A stretch of DNA of 64,000 nucleotides from Endozoicomonas sp. 4G (GTDB lineage Bacteria > Pseudomonadota > Gammaproteobacteria > Pseudomonadales > Endozoicomonadaceae), in NCBI RefSeq assembly GCF_023822025.1, contig NZ_CP082909.1, positions 3,772,001 through 3,836,000 on the forward strand, in the 5' to 3' direction. Positions 33,938 to 43,444 of this stretch are shown here, piece by piece. Each line of letters starts with the position of its first letter. Positions within the stretch are counted from its first letter, which is position 1. A program made the translations under genes and the position numbers. The notes beneath the pieces are model-generated. The model made no database searches and had not been told where the DNA came from. It saw only the letters and a list, made by a program, of their open reading frames with translations.

Positions 33938-35641
33938 TTAATCACCCTTCTTTCTTTTTTTGTTAGATGATGGCTGGGCACAGGCTTTCCTTTTAGGTCT
34001 CTGAGGTCTCTGGTCGGCGGGCAGGTGAATCTGTTTGTGCGTTTTCAGATTGTTCGCCCGGTCGGTGCTGTAGTCGCAGCCTTCGTGGTCACACTGGTGC
34101 ACCTTGGGTCTCTGGTCGGCGGGCAAGTGGATCTGTTTGTGCTTTTTCAGATGATTCGCGCGGTAGGTGCTGTGATTGCAGCCAGCATGGTCACACTGGT
34201 GCACTCTGGGTCTCTGGTTGGCAGGCAGGTGGGTCTGTTTGTGCTTTTTCAGATCGCTCCCCCAGTTGGTTTTGTAGTCGCAGCCCTCATAATCACACTG
34301 GTACGCCTTGACTCTCTGGTCGGCAGGCAAGTGGGTCTGTTTGTGTTTTTTCAGATTCTCCGGATATTGGAAGCTGTGGTTGCAGCCCTCATGGTCACAC
34401 TGGTGCACCTTGGGTTTCTCAGGTCTCTTAGGTCTTTGGTCGGCAGGCAGATGGATCTGTTTGTGCCTTTTCAGATGGCCCGCGAAGTCAGTGCTGTAGT
34501 TGCAGCCCGCATAATCACACTGGTGCGCCTTGAATCTCTGGTCAGCGGGCAGGTGGGTTTTTTTGTGCTTGTTCAGATCGCTCGCGCGGTAGGCGCTGTG
34601 GTTGCAGCCAGCATGGTCACAGTGGTGCACCTTGAATCTCTGGTCAGCGGGCAGATGGGTTTTTTTGTGCTTGTTCAGATCGCTCCCGCGGTAGGCGCTG
34701 TGGTTGCAGCCAGCATGGTCACAGTGGTGCACCCTGGGTCTCTGGTTGGCAGGCAGGTGGATCTGTTTGTGCTTTTTCAGATTCTTCGGATTTCGGGTGC
34801 TGTATTTACAGCCCTCATGGTCACACTGGTGCTTGGCAGCGTCCACTTTTGTCACGTCTACCTCTGACTCAGTGGCTACTTCACTGTCTGACACGGGCTC
34901 CTGCTTAATCTTTTTCAGTGTCAGAGTTGCACAATACTGGCTGATTTCATTTGATACCGGAAAAGGATTCAGCGCCGTGGCTACATACTGAACATCAGAT
35001 TCAGCATCAGCTTCGCCTTCGTCTGAACGGTTGTTGCTTTCTTCATCTGAGGCGCCGCTGTCTTCACTGTCAGACCCCTCATCCGAGGCTGCCCGACGGT
35101 AAGTCTTGGTTTTGACGCCAGTGGCAGGAAAGACGCCAGTGGCAGGAAAAAAGCAATAGCGACTGTCTGACTTTAAGAGTGGCTTTAAGAGGATATCATC
35201 ACCGAAGCAAATTCGTGACATATCGAAGTGGTACCGTTCAATGGCTTCGCTCTCTTCTTCAATGCCCTCTTCTTCTGGTTCCTCAAGCCAGCCTCCAAAG
35301 CAAGAGAGCATAAGACTCCCTCTTTGTTTGGCTGTTGCAATGATTTCACGTTGCCGATCGTCTCTTTGCTCTATCTCAGTGGCGATCGCTTTAGCCGTAG
35401 GGTCAAGTTCTGGTAGCCGACCCCGGACTGGGAAAAGAGGGAGAAGAACAGTTTCAACGCCCGTAACGTAGACTCCCTTCATGGATAAGACCTCAATAAA
35501 GGGCTTTGGAGAGTAGATCAGCGCCTTGCCGACAGCCAGAGCGAAGCGCAAAGGCAACTTGTTTTCTTGAGCCTGGCCATTGAAGGAATGCACAGAAAAG
35601 GCAATGACCAAGGTCAAAATCAATGGTTTTTTGGATGGCAA
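33938..35641 (-). CDS. zf21: exported C2H2 zinc-finger protein, 8 fingers
   Basis: 567 aa, TTG start (MPSKKPLILTLVIAFSVHSFNG) after a normal spacer, so this is the first gene of the fused zf21-zf18 cluster and its upstream region (35642-35740) may drive all four. Full N-terminal domain with the KAIATEIEQRDDRQREII helix, GDDILLKPLLKSDSRYCF and two FPATGV units. One IKQEP motif. Eight fingers: NPKN, RGSD, RASD, FAGH, YPEN, WGSD, RANH, RANN. Several have CNHS instead of CNYS and CDHAGC spacing residues, a local sub-lineage. NPKN and YPEN use Pro at position 1, unusual for a recognition helix. Ends NKKRKKGD. Confidence 0.91.
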   Translation of the reverse strand: MPSKKPLILTLVIAFSVHSFNGQAQENKLPLRFALAVGKALIYSPKPFIEVLSMKGVYVTGVETVLLPLFPVRGRLPELDPTAKAIATEIEQRDDRQREIIATAKQRGSLMLSCFGGWLEEPEEEGIEEESEAIERYHFDMSRICFGDDILLKPLLKSDSRYCFFPATGVFPATGVKTKTYRRAASDEGSDSEDSGASDEESNNRSDEGEADAESDVQYVATALNPFPVSNEISQYCATLTLKKIKQEPVSDSEVATESEVDVTKVDAAKHQCDHEGCKYSTRNPKNLKKHKQIHLPANQRPRVHHCDHAGCNHSAYRGSDLNKHKKTHLPADQRFKVHHCDHAGCNHSAYRASDLNKHKKTHLPADQRFKAHQCDYAGCNYSTDFAGHLKRHKQIHLPADQRPKRPEKPKVHQCDHEGCNHSFQYPENLKKHKQTHLPADQRVKAYQCDYEGCDYKTNWGSDLKKHKQTHLPANQRPRVHQCDHAGCNHSTYRANHLKKHKQIHLPADQRPKVHQCDHEGCDYSTDRANNLKTHKQIHLPADQRPQRPKRKACAQPSSNKKRKKGD

Positions 35642-35740
35642 AGCCCCGGTTCCCAGTCATTGAACTGTTTATTGAAAATTCAGGTTAGTCAAAATCTGGA
35701 GAGGGGTCAGAGGTTTCTTTGAGGTGGCTTGGGAGGCGAA

Positions 35741-36985
35741 TCATTTTTTATCGCCTTTCTTTCTTTTCTTGTTAGACGGCGGCTGGTCATAGGCTTTTCT
35801 TTTAAGTCGCTGGTTGGCAGTCAGGTGGGTCTGTTTGTGTCTGTTCAGATTACCCGCCTGGCCGGCGCTGTAATTGCAGCCCTCATGATCGCAGTGGTGC
35901 ACTTTGGGTTTCCGGAGTCTCTGGTCGGCAGGCAGGTGGATCTGCTTATGCGCTTTCAGATTGCACTTCTGGTCGGTTTTGTAATTGCAGCCCTCATGAT
36001 CGCATTGGTGCACTTTGGGTTTCCGGAGTCTCTGGTCGGCAGGCAGGTGGGTCTGCTTGTGCTTATTCAGATTGCCCGCACGGTCGGTGCTGTAGTTGCA
36101 GCCTGCATAGTCACACCGGTGCATCTTGGGTCTCTGGTCGGCAGGCAGGTGGATCCATTTGTGCTTTTTCAGGTCGTCCCTTCGGTTGGTGCTGAAACTA
36201 CAGCCCTCATGGTCACACCGATACCTCTTGAGTCTCTGGTCGGTAGGCAGGTGGATCTGTTTGTGCGTTTTCAGATTGTCCGCGCGGTCGGTACTGTAGT
36301 TGCAGCCCGCATAGTCACACTGGTGCACATTGAGTCTCTGGTTGGCAGGCAAGTGGGTCTTTTTGTGCTTTTTCAGATCGCTCGCCTGACCGGTGTTGTA
36401 GTCACAGCCCCCATGGTCACACCGGTGCACTTTGACTCTCTGGTCGGTAGGCAAGTGGGACCGTTTGTGCCTTTTCAGACTGGCCCTGTGGTCGGTTCTG
36501 TAGTTGCAGCCCTCATGGTCATACTGGTGCTTAGCAGCGTCCACTTTTGTCAAGTCTGCCTCTGAATCAGTAAGTATTTCACTGTCTGAAACAGGCTCCT
36601 GCTTAATATTTTTCAGTGCCAAAGCCGCACAATACTCACTGATTTCATTGGATACCCGAAAAGGATTAAGTGTTGTCGTTTGATACTGGACATCAGATTC
36701 GTCTTCGTTTGAACGGTTGTCGATGCTTTCATCAGAGGTGCTGTTGTCTTCACTGTCAGAACCATTATCAGAGACTGCTCGACTGTGAACCTTAGCTTCG
36801 ACGCCAGTGGCAGGAAAGACGCCAGTGGCAGGAAAAAAGCAATAGCGACTGTCTGACTTTGGGAGCACCCTGCCGACAGCCAGAGCGAAGCGCAAAGGCA
36901 ACTTGTTTTCTTGAGCGTGGCCATTGAAGCAATGCACAGAAAAGGCAATGACCAAGGTCAAAATCAATGGTTTTTTGTATGGCAA
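35741..36985 (-). CDS. zf22: exported C2H2 zinc-finger protein, 7 fingers (first one degenerate)
   Basis: 414 aa, TTG start. The N-terminal domain is cut down to LAVGRVLPKSDSRYCFFPATGVFPATGVEAKV. One IKQEP motif. The first finger has Tyr in place of its first zinc ligand (HQYDHEGCNYRTD-HRAS), so it probably cannot bind zinc normally. Then six intact fingers: QASD, RADN, RRDD, RAGN, QKCN, QAGN. Fingers with CDYAGC recur in zf21 and zf23. Linkers before fingers 6 and 7 are RLRKPKVH type. Tail KRK...NKKRKKGDKK. Confidence 0.9.
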   Translation of the reverse strand: MPYKKPLILTLVIAFSVHCFNGHAQENKLPLRFALAVGRVLPKSDSRYCFFPATGVFPATGVEAKVHSRAVSDNGSDSEDNSTSDESIDNRSNEDESDVQYQTTTLNPFRVSNEISEYCAALALKNIKQEPVSDSEILTDSEADLTKVDAAKHQYDHEGCNYRTDHRASLKRHKRSHLPTDQRVKVHRCDHGGCDYNTGQASDLKKHKKTHLPANQRLNVHQCDYAGCNYSTDRADNLKTHKQIHLPTDQRLKRYRCDHEGCSFSTNRRDDLKKHKWIHLPADQRPKMHRCDYAGCNYSTDRAGNLNKHKQTHLPADQRLRKPKVHQCDHEGCNYKTDQKCNLKAHKQIHLPADQRLRKPKVHHCDHEGCNYSAGQAGNLNRHKQTHLTANQRLKRKAYDQPPSNKKRKKGDKK

Positions 36986-37084
36986 AGCCCGGGTTCCCAG
37001 TCATTGAACTGTTTATTGAAAATTCAGGTTAGTAAAAATCTGGAGAGAGGTCGGAGGTTTCTTTGAGGTGGCTTGGGAGGCGGA

Positions 37085-38683
37085 TCATTCTTTATCACCT
37101 TTCTTTCTTTTCTTGTTAGACGGCGGCTGGTCATAGGCTTTTCTTTTAAGTCGCTGGTTGGCAGTCAGGTGGGTCTGTTTGTGCGCTTTCAGATTGCTCG
37201 CGCGGTCGGTACTGAAGTTGCAGCCCGCATAGTCACACTGGTGCACATTGAGTCGCTGGTCAACAGGCAGGTGGGTCTGTTTGTGCTTTTTCAGATCGCT
37301 TAAGTGTTCGGTGCTGTAGTTGCACTTCTCGTGGTCACACTGGTGCACCTTGGCTCTCTGGTTGGCAGGCAGGTGGGTCTTTTTGTGCTTTTTCAGATGG
37401 TTCTTGAAGTCGGTGCTGTAGTTGCAGCCCTGATGGTCACATTGGTGCACCTTGGACCTCTGGTCGGCCGGCAGGTGGATCTGTTTGTGCCTTTTCAGAT
37501 TGCTTACGAGGTCGGTTCTGTAGTTGCACTTCTCATGGTCACACTGGTGCACTTTGGCCCTCTGCCTGACAGGCAGGTGGGTCTGTTTGTGCTTTTTCAG
37601 ATTGCTACTGTTGTCGGTGCTGTAGTTGCAGCCCACATAGTCACACTGGTGCACCTTGAGCCTCTGGTTGGCAGGCAGGTGGATCTGTTTGTGGGTTTTC
37701 AGACTACTCTTTTCGTCAGTTCTGTAATTGCAGCCCTCATGATCACACTGGTACACCTTGACTCTCTGGTCGGCAGGCAAGTGGGTCTTTTTGTGCCTTT
37801 TCAGAATGATCCCGTGGTAGGCTCTGTAGTTGCAGCCCTCATGGTCACACTGGTGCACCTTGGGTCTCTGGTCGGCAGGCAGGTGAGCCTGTTTGTGCAT
37901 TTTTAAATGGCTCTTATAGTCGGCGCTGTAGTTGCAGCCCTCATGGTCACACTGGTGCCCAGGAGCGTCGACTTTTGTCACGTCTACCTCTGAATCAGTA
38001 AGTATTTCACTGTTTGAAACAGGTTCCTCCTTAATCTTTTTCAGTTCCAGAGTCGCACCATACTGACTGATTTCATTTGATGCTCGAAAGGGATTAAGCA
38101 TCGTGGTTACATACCGAACATCAGATTCGTCTTCGTCTGAATCGTTGTCGATGCTTTCATCAGAGGTGCTACTGTCTTCGGTGTCAGAATCCTCATCAGA
38201 GGCTGCCTGGCTGTAAGCCTTAGCTTCGACGCCGGTGGCAGGAAAGACGCCGGTGGCAGGCAAAAAGCAATAGCGACTGTCTGACTTTAAGAGTGGCTTT
38301 AAGAGGATATCATCACCGAAACAAATTCGTGGCATATCGAAGTGGTACCATTCAATGGCCTCGCTCTCTTCTTCAATGCCCTCTTCTTCAATGCCCTCTT
38401 CTTCTGGTTCCCCAAGCCAGCCTATAAAGCAAGAGAGCACCAGACTCCAACTTTGTTTGGCTGTTGCAATGATTTCCCGTTGCTGATCCTCTCTTTGCTG
38501 TGTCTCAGTGGCGATCGCTTTAGCCGTAGAGTCAAGTTCTGGTAGCCCATTCCGGACCGGGAGCACCTTGCCGACAGCCAGAGCGAAGCGCAAAGGCAAC
38601 CTGTTTTCCTTAGCATGACTATTAGAGGAATGCATAGAAAAGGCAACGACCAAGGTCAAAATCAATGGATTTTTGGATAGCAA
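37085..38683 (-). CDS. zf23: exported C2H2 zinc-finger protein, 8 fingers
   Basis: 532 aa, TTG start. Long N-terminal type: KAIATETQQREDQQREII helix, then a duplicated EEEGIEEEGIEEESEAIEWYHFDMPRICFGDDILLKPLLKSD. Two FPATGV-type units. One IKEEP motif. Eight fingers: YKSH, HGII, EKSS, NSSN, LVSN, FKNH, HLSD, RASN. Cysteine-pair interiors vary (CDYVGC, CDHEKC, CDYAGC). HGII and NSSN link this gene to zf24-zf26, where the related YRII/HRII and NSSN fingers recur, so it marks the boundary with that subgroup. Tail KRK...NKKRKK. Confidence 0.91.
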   Translation of the reverse strand: MLSKNPLILTLVVAFSMHSSNSHAKENRLPLRFALAVGKVLPVRNGLPELDSTAKAIATETQQREDQQREIIATAKQSWSLVLSCFIGWLGEPEEEGIEEEGIEEESEAIEWYHFDMPRICFGDDILLKPLLKSDSRYCFLPATGVFPATGVEAKAYSQAASDEDSDTEDSSTSDESIDNDSDEDESDVRYVTTMLNPFRASNEISQYGATLELKKIKEEPVSNSEILTDSEVDVTKVDAPGHQCDHEGCNYSADYKSHLKMHKQAHLPADQRPKVHQCDHEGCNYRAYHGIILKRHKKTHLPADQRVKVYQCDHEGCNYRTDEKSSLKTHKQIHLPANQRLKVHQCDYVGCNYSTDNSSNLKKHKQTHLPVRQRAKVHQCDHEKCNYRTDLVSNLKRHKQIHLPADQRSKVHQCDHQGCNYSTDFKNHLKKHKKTHLPANQRAKVHQCDHEKCNYSTEHLSDLKKHKQTHLPVDQRLNVHQCDYAGCNFSTDRASNLKAHKQTHLTANQRLKRKAYDQPPSNKKRKKGDKE

Positions 38684-38782
38684 GGCCTTTGTCTCCAGTC
38701 GTTGAACTGTTTATTTGGAAATCAGGTTAGTCAAAATCTGGAGAGAGGTCGGAGATTTCTTTGAGGTGGGTTGGGAGGCGGA

Positions 38783-39988
38783 TCATTCTTTGTCACCCTT
38801 CTTTCTTTTCGCGTTAGATGTCAGCTGGTCATGCGCTTTCCTTTTGAGTCTTTCAGGTCTCTGGTCAGCAGGCAGGTGGGTCTGTTTGTGCTTATTCAGA
38901 TTGCTACTGTTGTCGGTACTGTAGTTGCAGCCCGCATAGTCACACTGGTGCACCTTGAGTCTCTGGTTGGCAGGCAGGTGGGTCCTTTTGTGCTTCTTCA
39001 GATCGCTCGCCTGGTCGGTGTTGTAGTCGCAGCCCTCATGATCACACTGGTACACCTTGACTCTCTGGTCGGCAGGCAAGTGGGTCTTTTTGTGCCTTTT
39101 CAGAATGATCCTGTAGTCGGTTCTGTAGTTGCAGCCCTGATAGTCACACTGGTGCACCTTGGATCTCTGGTCGGCAGGCAGGTGGGTCTGCTTGTGCACT
39201 TTCAGGTTGCCTTTATATTCGGACCTGTAGTTGCAATTCTCATGGTCACACTGGTGCACCTTGGGTCTCTGGTCGGCAGGTAGGTGAGTCCGTTTGTGCT
39301 TTTTCAGATCGCTCCTCCAGTCGGTGCGGTAGTTGCAGCCTTCATGGTCACACTGGTGCAGTTTGGGTCTCTGGTCGTCAGGCAGGTGGGTCTGTTTGTG
39401 CCTTTTGAGGTTAAACACCAGATCGGTGCTGTAGCTGCAGCCCTCATGGTCACACTGATGTGCCCTGGGTCTCTGGTCGGCAGGCAGGTGGGTTTGTTTG
39501 TGTGTTTTCAGATGGTCCGTGGGGTCTGGAATGGACTCCTGCTGAATCAGTTCCAGTCTCAGAGTATCGCAATACTGACTGATTATATTTAATGCTCGAT
39601 AAGGGTCAGTTGTCGTGTTTACACACTGAGCATCCATTTCGGTCCCAGTTTCGTCTTCGTCTGAAGGGTTGTCGCTGTTTTCATCAGAGTTGCCACTGTC
39701 TTCACTGTCAGAACCATTATCAGAGGCTGCCCGACAGTAAGTCCTGGTTTTGACGTCAGGGTCAGGAGAAAAGCAATAACGAGTGCCTGGCTTTAAGAGA
39801 ATGTCATCACCAAGGCAAACCCGTGCCATATCCCTGTGGTTGATAAAGGGCCTTAGGGTGTTGATAAGCGCCTTGCCGACAACCAGAGAGAAAAGCAAAG
39901 GCATACTATTTTCCTCAACGTGACCATGAGAGTAATGCACAGAGAAGGCAATGGCCAAGATGAACATCAATGGTTTTTTGGATAGCAA
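38783..39988 (-). CDS. zf24: exported C2H2 zinc-finger protein, 6 fingers
   Basis: 401 aa, TTG start. First of a four-gene subgroup (zf24-zf27) with NIISQYCDTLRLELIQQESIPDPTDHLKTHKQTH before the fingers: the half-finger is fused directly to the conserved box and the psi-K-x-E motif is absent. N-terminal domain: LVVGKALINTLRPFINHRDMARVCLGDDILLKPGTRYCFSPD. Six fingers: LVFN, WRSD, YKGN, YRII, QASD, NSSN. Cysteine interiors include CDHENC, CDYQGC, CDYAGC. Tail KRKAHDQLTSNAKRKK. The QASD-NSSN end also occurs in zf26. Confidence 0.91.
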   Translation of the reverse strand: MLSKKPLMFILAIAFSVHYSHGHVEENSMPLLFSLVVGKALINTLRPFINHRDMARVCLGDDILLKPGTRYCFSPDPDVKTRTYCRAASDNGSDSEDSGNSDENSDNPSDEDETGTEMDAQCVNTTTDPYRALNIISQYCDTLRLELIQQESIPDPTDHLKTHKQTHLPADQRPRAHQCDHEGCSYSTDLVFNLKRHKQTHLPDDQRPKLHQCDHEGCNYRTDWRSDLKKHKRTHLPADQRPKVHQCDHENCNYRSEYKGNLKVHKQTHLPADQRSKVHQCDYQGCNYRTDYRIILKRHKKTHLPADQRVKVYQCDHEGCDYNTDQASDLKKHKRTHLPANQRLKVHQCDYAGCNYSTDNSSNLNKHKQTHLPADQRPERLKRKAHDQLTSNAKRKKGDKE

Positions 39989-40087
39989 GGTCTGGCTTCC
40001 CAGTCGTTGAACTGTTTATTGGAAAATCAGGTTAGTCAAAATCTGGAGAGAGGTCGGAGATTTCTTTGAGGTGGGTTGGGAGGCGGA

Positions 40088-41506
40088 TCATTCTTTGTCA
40101 CCCTTCTTTCTTTTCGCGTTAGATATCAGCTGGCCATGCGCTTTCCTTTTGAGTCTTTCAGGTCTCTGGTCAGCAGGCAGGTGGGTCTGTTTGTGCTTTT
40201 TCAGATTGCCACTGTTGTCGGTGCGGTAGTTGCAGCCCTCATGGTCACACTGGTGCGCCTTGGGTCTCTGGTCGGCAGGCAGGTGGGTCTGTTTGTGCCT
40301 TTTGAAATTAAACACCAGATCGGTGCTGTAGCTGCAGCCCTCATGGTCACACTGGTGCACACTGAGTCTCTGGTCGGCAGGCAGGTGGGTCTGTTTGTGC
40401 TTTTTCAGATTCTCAGCTCGGTCGGTACGGTAGTTGCAGCCCGCATAGTCACACTGGTGCACCTTGAGTCTCTGATTGGCAGGCAGGTGGGTTCTTTTGT
40501 GCTTCTTCAGATCGCTCGCCTGGTCGGTGTTGTAGTCGCAGCCCTCATAATCACACTGGTACACCTTGACTCTCTGGTCGGCAGGCAAGTGGGTCTTTTT
40601 GTGCCTTTTCAGAATGATCCTGTGGTCGGTTCTGTAGTTGCAGCCCTCATGATCACACCGGTACAGCTTGACTCTCTGGTCGGCAGGCAAGTGGATCTTT
40701 TTGTGCTGTTTCAGATGACTCGTCCGGTCGGTGCTGTAGTCGCAGCCCTGATGGTCACACTGGTGCACATTGAATCTCTTGGATCTCTGGTCGGCAGGCA
40801 GGTGGGTTCGCTTGTGCACTTTCAGGTTGCCTTTATCGTCGGACCTGTAGTTGCAATTCTCATGGTCACACTGGTTCTCCTTGGGTCTCTGGTCGGCAGG
40901 CAGGTGGATCTTTTTGTGCCTTTTGAAGTTAGACACCAGATCGGTGCTGTAGCTGCAGCCCTCATGGTCACACTGATGTGCCCTGGGTCCCTGGTCGGCA
41001 GGCAGGTGGGTTTGTTTGTGTGTTTTCAGATGGTCCGTGGGGTCTGGAATGGACTCCTGCTGAATCAGTTCCAGTTTCAGAGTATCGCAATACTGACTGA
41101 CTATGTTTAATGCTCGATAAGGGTCAGTTGTCGTGTTTACACACTGAACATCCGTTTCGTTCCCTGTTTCGTCTTCGTCTGAAGGGTTGTCGCTGTTTTC
41201 ATCAGAGTTGCCACTGTCTTCACTGTCAGAACCATTATCAGAGGCTGCCCGACTGTGAACCTTAGCTTCGACGCCAGAGTCAGGAGAAAAGCAATAACGA
41301 GTGCCTGGCTTTAAGAGAATGTCATCACCGAGGCAAACCCCTGCCATATCCCTGTGGTTGATAAAAGGCCTTGGGGTGTTGATAAGCGCCTTGCCGACAA
41401 CCAGAGAGAAAAGCAAAGGCATACTATTTTCCTCAACGTGACCATGAGAGTAATGCACAAAGAAGGCAATGGCCAAGATGAACATCAATGGTTTTTTGGA
41501 TAGCAA
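40088..41506 (-). CDS. zf25: exported C2H2 zinc-finger protein, 8 fingers
   Basis: 472 aa, TTG start, nearly identical to zf24 in signal peptide and N-terminal domain. Eight fingers: LVSN, DKGN, RTSH, HRII, QASD, RAEN, LVFN, NSGN. In LVSN and LVFN the helix Leu is Phe (SNFKRH, FNFKRH). The order is a reshuffle of blocks found in zf24 and zf26: DKGN-RTSH and HRII-QASD each occur as units in zf26. The FNVHQ linker (QRSKRFNVHQ) is also shared with zf26. Tail KRKAHGQLISNAKRKK. Confidence 0.91.
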   Translation of the reverse strand: MLSKKPLMFILAIAFFVHYSHGHVEENSMPLLFSLVVGKALINTPRPFINHRDMAGVCLGDDILLKPGTRYCFSPDSGVEAKVHSRAASDNGSDSEDSGNSDENSDNPSDEDETGNETDVQCVNTTTDPYRALNIVSQYCDTLKLELIQQESIPDPTDHLKTHKQTHLPADQGPRAHQCDHEGCSYSTDLVSNFKRHKKIHLPADQRPKENQCDHENCNYRSDDKGNLKVHKRTHLPADQRSKRFNVHQCDHQGCDYSTDRTSHLKQHKKIHLPADQRVKLYRCDHEGCNYRTDHRIILKRHKKTHLPADQRVKVYQCDYEGCDYNTDQASDLKKHKRTHLPANQRLKVHQCDYAGCNYRTDRAENLKKHKQTHLPADQRLSVHQCDHEGCSYSTDLVFNFKRHKQTHLPADQRPKAHQCDHEGCNYRTDNSGNLKKHKQTHLPADQRPERLKRKAHGQLISNAKRKKGDKE

Positions 41507-41605
41507 GGTCTGGCTTCCCAGTCGTTGAACTGTTTATTGGAAAATCAGGTTAGTCAAAATCTGGAGAGAGGTCGGAGATTTCTTTAAGGTGGGTTGGGAG
41601 GCGGA

Positions 41606-43345
41606 TCATTCTTTGTCACCCTTCTTTCTTTTCGCGTTAGATGTCAGCTGGCCATGCGCTTTCCTTTTGAGTCTTTCAGGTCTCTGGTCAGCAGGCAGGT
41701 GGATCTGTTTGTGCTTATTCAGATTGCTGCTGTTGTCGGTGCTGTAGTTGCAGCCCGCATAGTCACACTGGTGCACCTTGAGTCTCTGGTTGGCAGGCAG
41801 GTGGGTCCTTTTGTGCTTCTTCAGATCGCTCGCCTGGTTGGTGTTGTAGTCGCAGCCCTCATGATCACACTGGTACACCTTGACTCTCTGGTCGGCAGGC
41901 AAGTGGGTCTGTTTGTGCCTTTTCAGAATGATCCTGTGGTCGGTTCTGTAGTTGCAGCCCTGATAGTCACACTGGTGCACCTTGGATCTCTGGTCGGCAG
42001 GCAGGTGGGTCTGCTTGTGCACTTTCAGGTTGCCTTTATGTTCGGACCTGTAGTTGCAATTCTCATGGTCACACTGGTGCACCTTGGGTCTCTGGTCGGC
42101 AGGTAGGTGAGTCCGTTTGTGCTTTTTCAGATCGCCCGTCTGGTCGGTGCGGTAGTTGCAGCCCTCATGGTCACACTGGTGCACCCTGAGTCTCTGGTCG
42201 GCAGGCAGGTGGGTCTGTTTGTGCTTTTTCAGATTGCCACTGTTGTCGGTGCGGTAGTTGCAGCCCTCATGATCACATTGGTATACCTTGACTCTCTGGT
42301 CGGCAGGCAAGTGGGTCTTTTTGTGCTTTTTCAGATCGCTCCTCCAGTCGGCGTTGTAGTCGCAGCCCTCATGATCACACCGGTACAGCTTGACTCTCTG
42401 GTCGGCAGGCAAGTGGATCTTTTTGTGCTGTTTCAGATGACTCGTCCGGTCGGTGCTGTAGTCGCAGCCCTGATGGTCACACCGGTGCACATTGAATCTC
42501 TTGGATCTCTGGTCGGCAGGCAGGTGGGTTCGCTTGTGCACTTTCAGGTTGCCTTTATCGTCGGACCTGTAGTTGCAATTCTCATGGTCACACTGGTGCT
42601 CCTTGGGTCTCTGGCCGGCACATAGGTGAGTCCGTTTGTGCTTTTTCAGATTGTTCTTCTGGTCGGAGCGGTGGTTGCAGCCTCCATGATCGCACAGGTG
42701 CTCCTTCGGTCTCTGGTCGGCAGGCAGGTGGATCTTTTTGTGCCTCTTGAAGTTAGACACCAGATCGGTGCTGTAGCTGCAGCCCTCATGGTCACACTGA
42801 TGAGCCCTGGGTCTCTGGTCGGCAGGCAGGTGGGTTTGTTTGTGTGTTTGCAGATGGTCCGTGGGATCTGAAATGGACTCCTGCTGAATCAGTTCCAGTC
42901 TCAGAGTATCGCAATACTGACTGATTATGTTTAATGCTCGATAAGGGTCAGTTGTCGTGTTTACACACTGAACATTCGTTTCGGTTCCAGTGTCGTCTTC
43001 GTCTGAAGGATTGTCGCTGTTTTCATCAGAGTTGCCACTGTCTTCACTGTCACTGTCTTCGCTGTAGGCACTATCATCAGAGGCTGCCCGACTGTGAACC
43101 TTAGCTTCGACGCCAGAGTCAGGAGAAAAGCAATAACGAGTGCCTGGCTTTAAGAGAATGTCATCACCGAGGCAAACCCGTGCCATATCGCTGTGGTTGA
43201 TAAAGGGCCTTGGGGTGTTGATAAGCGCCTTGCCGACAACCATAGAGAAAAGCAAAGGCAACCTATTTTCCTCAACGTGACCATGAGAGTAATGCACAGA
43301 GAAGGCAATGGCCAAGATGAACATCAATGGTTTTTTGGATGGCAA
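41606..43345 (-). CDS. zf26: exported C2H2 zinc-finger protein, 11 fingers
   Basis: 579 aa from TTG at 43345; an in-frame TTG at 43360 would add five residues, but 43345 gives the standard 99-bp spacer and the common signal peptide. Same subgroup as zf24 and zf25. Eleven fingers: LVSN, QKNN, DKGN, RTSH, WRSD, NSGN, QTGD, HKGN, HRII, QASD, NSSN. It contains, in order, blocks from both zf25 (LVSN, DKGN, RTSH) and zf24 (HRII/YRII, QASD, NSSN), so it looks like a recombinant of its neighbours or their source. One linker is LCAGQRPKEH. Tail KRKAHGQLTSNAKRKK. Confidence 0.91.
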   Translation of the reverse strand: MPSKKPLMFILAIAFSVHYSHGHVEENRLPLLFSMVVGKALINTPRPFINHSDMARVCLGDDILLKPGTRYCFSPDSGVEAKVHSRAASDDSAYSEDSDSEDSGNSDENSDNPSDEDDTGTETNVQCVNTTTDPYRALNIISQYCDTLRLELIQQESISDPTDHLQTHKQTHLPADQRPRAHQCDHEGCSYSTDLVSNFKRHKKIHLPADQRPKEHLCDHGGCNHRSDQKNNLKKHKRTHLCAGQRPKEHQCDHENCNYRSDDKGNLKVHKRTHLPADQRSKRFNVHRCDHQGCDYSTDRTSHLKQHKKIHLPADQRVKLYRCDHEGCDYNADWRSDLKKHKKTHLPADQRVKVYQCDHEGCNYRTDNSGNLKKHKQTHLPADQRLRVHQCDHEGCNYRTDQTGDLKKHKRTHLPADQRPKVHQCDHENCNYRSEHKGNLKVHKQTHLPADQRSKVHQCDYQGCNYRTDHRIILKRHKQTHLPADQRVKVYQCDHEGCDYNTNQASDLKKHKRTHLPANQRLKVHQCDYAGCNYSTDNSSNLNKHKQIHLPADQRPERLKRKAHGQLTSNAKRKKGDKE

Positions 43346-43444
43346 GGCTTGGTTTCCCAATCGTTGAACTGTTTATTTGGAAATCAGGTTAGTCAAAATC
43401 TGGAGCGAGGTCGGAGGTTTCTTTGAAGTGGGTTGGAAGGCAGA

